From positions 1 through 6,442 of the forward strand of contig RFIK01000165.1 in assembly GCA_003695605.1 (NCBI GenBank): a stretch of DNA of 6,442 nucleotides, given 5' to 3'. The translations under genes and the position numbers were made by a program. The DNA is from Chlorobiota bacterium. GTDB lineage: Bacteria > Bacteroidota > Ignavibacteria > Kapaibacteriales > NICIL-2. Of the stretch, positions 5,517 through 6,442 are shown piece by piece. Within the stretch, counting starts at the first letter, position 1, and every line of letters begins with the position of its first letter. The notes below the pieces were generated by a model. The model was not told the DNA's origin and searched no databases. It saw only the letters and a list, made by a program, of their open reading frames with translations.

Positions 5517-5548
5517 TTTGCTGCATTGTCAGTTCAAGAATAATTCTG
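5517..5548 (+). promoter_or_regulatory. Bacteroidota-type promoter (TTTG-N20-TAATTCTG) for the EEP-family gene
   Basis: TTTG at 5517-5520 is followed after 20 bp by TAATTCTG at 5541-5548, one mismatch from TAnnTTTG. The spacing fits the known -33/-7 arrangement (about 19-21 bp). The -7 box ends 6 nt before the ATG at 5555, so the transcript would be leaderless or nearly so. A sigma70-like reading (TTGCTG, 17 bp, TAATTC) is possible but weaker. Confidence 0.5.
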
Positions 5549-5554
5549 ACCCCG

Positions 5555-6442
5555 ATGCATCGGCTGGTTTATGGTGCAGTTTTGATCAGCAGTTTCTCAG
5601 TTTTCTCGTTTGGCTGCAGCGCCACCCAATCCTCAACCAGGACCGTCACGATAGGAACGTTCAACATCGAATGGCTCGGTGATGGTATTGAGCCAGAACA
5701 GAAACCGAGGGCGGAAGAAGACTACGCCGCAATCGCACAACTTATCGCTCAGAGCGCCGCAGACGTTCTGGCCGTCCAGGAAATCGAAAACGATAGCGCG
5801 ATGCGACGTCTTCTCCGCTACTTGCCTGGCTGGCGTGGCCTGCTCGGCCATAGCGGACATCGGCAGAATGTTGGCGTACTCTACCGCACCACAGTGCAGT
5901 GCACACCGGTGTGCGACTACTTCCCCCTTGCAATCAATCCAGAACGCAACCGTGCAGGGTTTGTGGTCGAGTGTCGTTCTGGAAATTTCGACTGGCTCAT
6001 GATGGTCGTCCATCTCAAATCCAGCTCTCGCTACGATTCGACAGAGGACCTTCGACGTGCGGCCATCGAGCAGCGACGCAAGCAAGCGGCGGTCTTAGCT
6101 GCGTGGGTTGATTCGCTCCTCACCCATGGCCGCGAGCGAGACATTCTCATCGTCGGCGATTTCAACGACTACCCTCGGCGTTCGCGGCTGCCGACGCTGA
6201 CAGCTCTCGAACGCGACACGGCTGTCGTCTTCCTCACCGAAGGGATGACCTCCTGCCTCGACCATCGCCGAAACGCAATTGATCACATCGTCGCAACAAC
6301 GTGCGCCGCTCGTCGTTGGATCGCCGAGCGCCGCCGGATGCTCGACCATCGTGCAATGCTTCCCGACCGCGCTGCCGACCGCATCAGCGATCACTGTTTA
6401 GTCGTTGGGGAGTTCGAGATTGGCTCTCCCGACAATGACTGA
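5555..6442 (+). CDS. Exported endonuclease/exonuclease/phosphatase (EEP) family protein, putative lipoprotein
   Basis: A complete 295-residue protein whose TGA is the last codon of the window. After a signal sequence (hydrophobic 4-20), the DNase I/exonuclease III-like fold shows every family motif. These are TFNIEWLG (35-42, N37), VQEIEN (74-79, metal ligand E76), NVGVLYR (105-111), VVHLKSS (151-157, H153), VGDFND (200-205, D202 and N204), IDHI (242-245, D243) and the C-terminal SDH (278-280, D279 and H280). It should therefore be an active metal-dependent phosphodiesterase or phosphatase; whether it acts on DNA, inositol phosphates or lipids cannot be told. The signal ends in FSFGC (C21), a poor lipobox because Ser is at -3, so lipidation is uncertain, but export is likely. 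No Shine-Dalgarno is visible; the start is set by the signal peptide and a promoter box just upstream. It is divergent from ispD. Confidence 0.9.
   Translation: MHRLVYGAVLISSFSVFSFGCSATQSSTRTVTIGTFNIEWLGDGIEPEQKPRAEEDYAAIAQLIAQSAADVLAVQEIENDSAMRRLLRYLPGWRGLLGHSGHRQNVGVLYRTTVQCTPVCDYFPLAINPERNRAGFVVECRSGNFDWLMMVVHLKSSSRYDSTEDLRRAAIEQRRKQAAVLAAWVDSLLTHGRERDILIVGDFNDYPRRSRLPTLTALERDTAVVFLTEGMTSCLDHRRNAIDHIVATTCAARRWIAERRRMLDHRAMLPDRAADRISDHCLVVGEFEIGSPDND

Overview
This 6.4 kb window is a compact piece of bacterial chromosome, roughly 55% GC by eye. It holds eight genes, with very little non-coding DNA and no mobile element, CRISPR array or RNA gene that I can see. The gene set is housekeeping: pyrimidine salvage, undecaprenyl-phosphate recycling, the MEP isoprenoid pathway, DNA repair, a TatD hydrolase and envelope lipoproteins. 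Three of the four readable promoter regions carry an exact TAnnTTTG box and the fourth a one-mismatch copy. This is the -7 element of Bacteroidota-type promoters, so I place the organism in the Bacteroidota/Chlorobi (FCB) sphere. That placement is an inference; no gene here is taxonomically decisive.

Layout, right half. At 5555-6442 (+) is a secreted or lipid-anchored endonuclease/exonuclease/phosphatase-family protein. Divergent from it across a 95-bp promoter region, ispD (5459-4767, -) and recO (4764-4006, -) form a tight two-gene operon separated by 2 bp. Five bases beyond the recO stop, and convergent with it, ends a carboxylesterase-fold protein (3269-4000, +) that appears to have lost its whole catalytic triad.

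Layout, left half. Divergent from the esterase-like gene, a small lipoprotein with two glycine-rich hydrophobic segments reads leftwards (3117-2632, -). It is followed by uppP (2558-1716), an unusual tatD (1685-252) and the start of upp (248-1, cut by the window edge). The last three probably form one operon: gaps are 30 and 3 bp, and uppP has its own TAACTTTG box and a Shine-Dalgarno. The upp fragment runs off the left end.

The most unusual feature is the tatD gene. A complete, catalytically intact TatD domain runs without a stop into a complete signal peptide plus a beta-barrel-like envelope protein. The last helix of TatD (Thr-Ala-Lys-Arg-Leu-Phe-Lys-Leu) is also the positively charged start of that signal peptide, and an in-frame ATG sits exactly where the second protein should begin. 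One reading frame may therefore yield both a TatD-membrane fusion and a separately initiated exported protein. Second in interest is the esterase pseudoenzyme, and third is the shared promoter box, which predicts near-leaderless mRNAs for both lipoprotein-type genes.

No convincing rho-independent terminator was seen anywhere, and no gene-free stretch exceeds about 150 bp.
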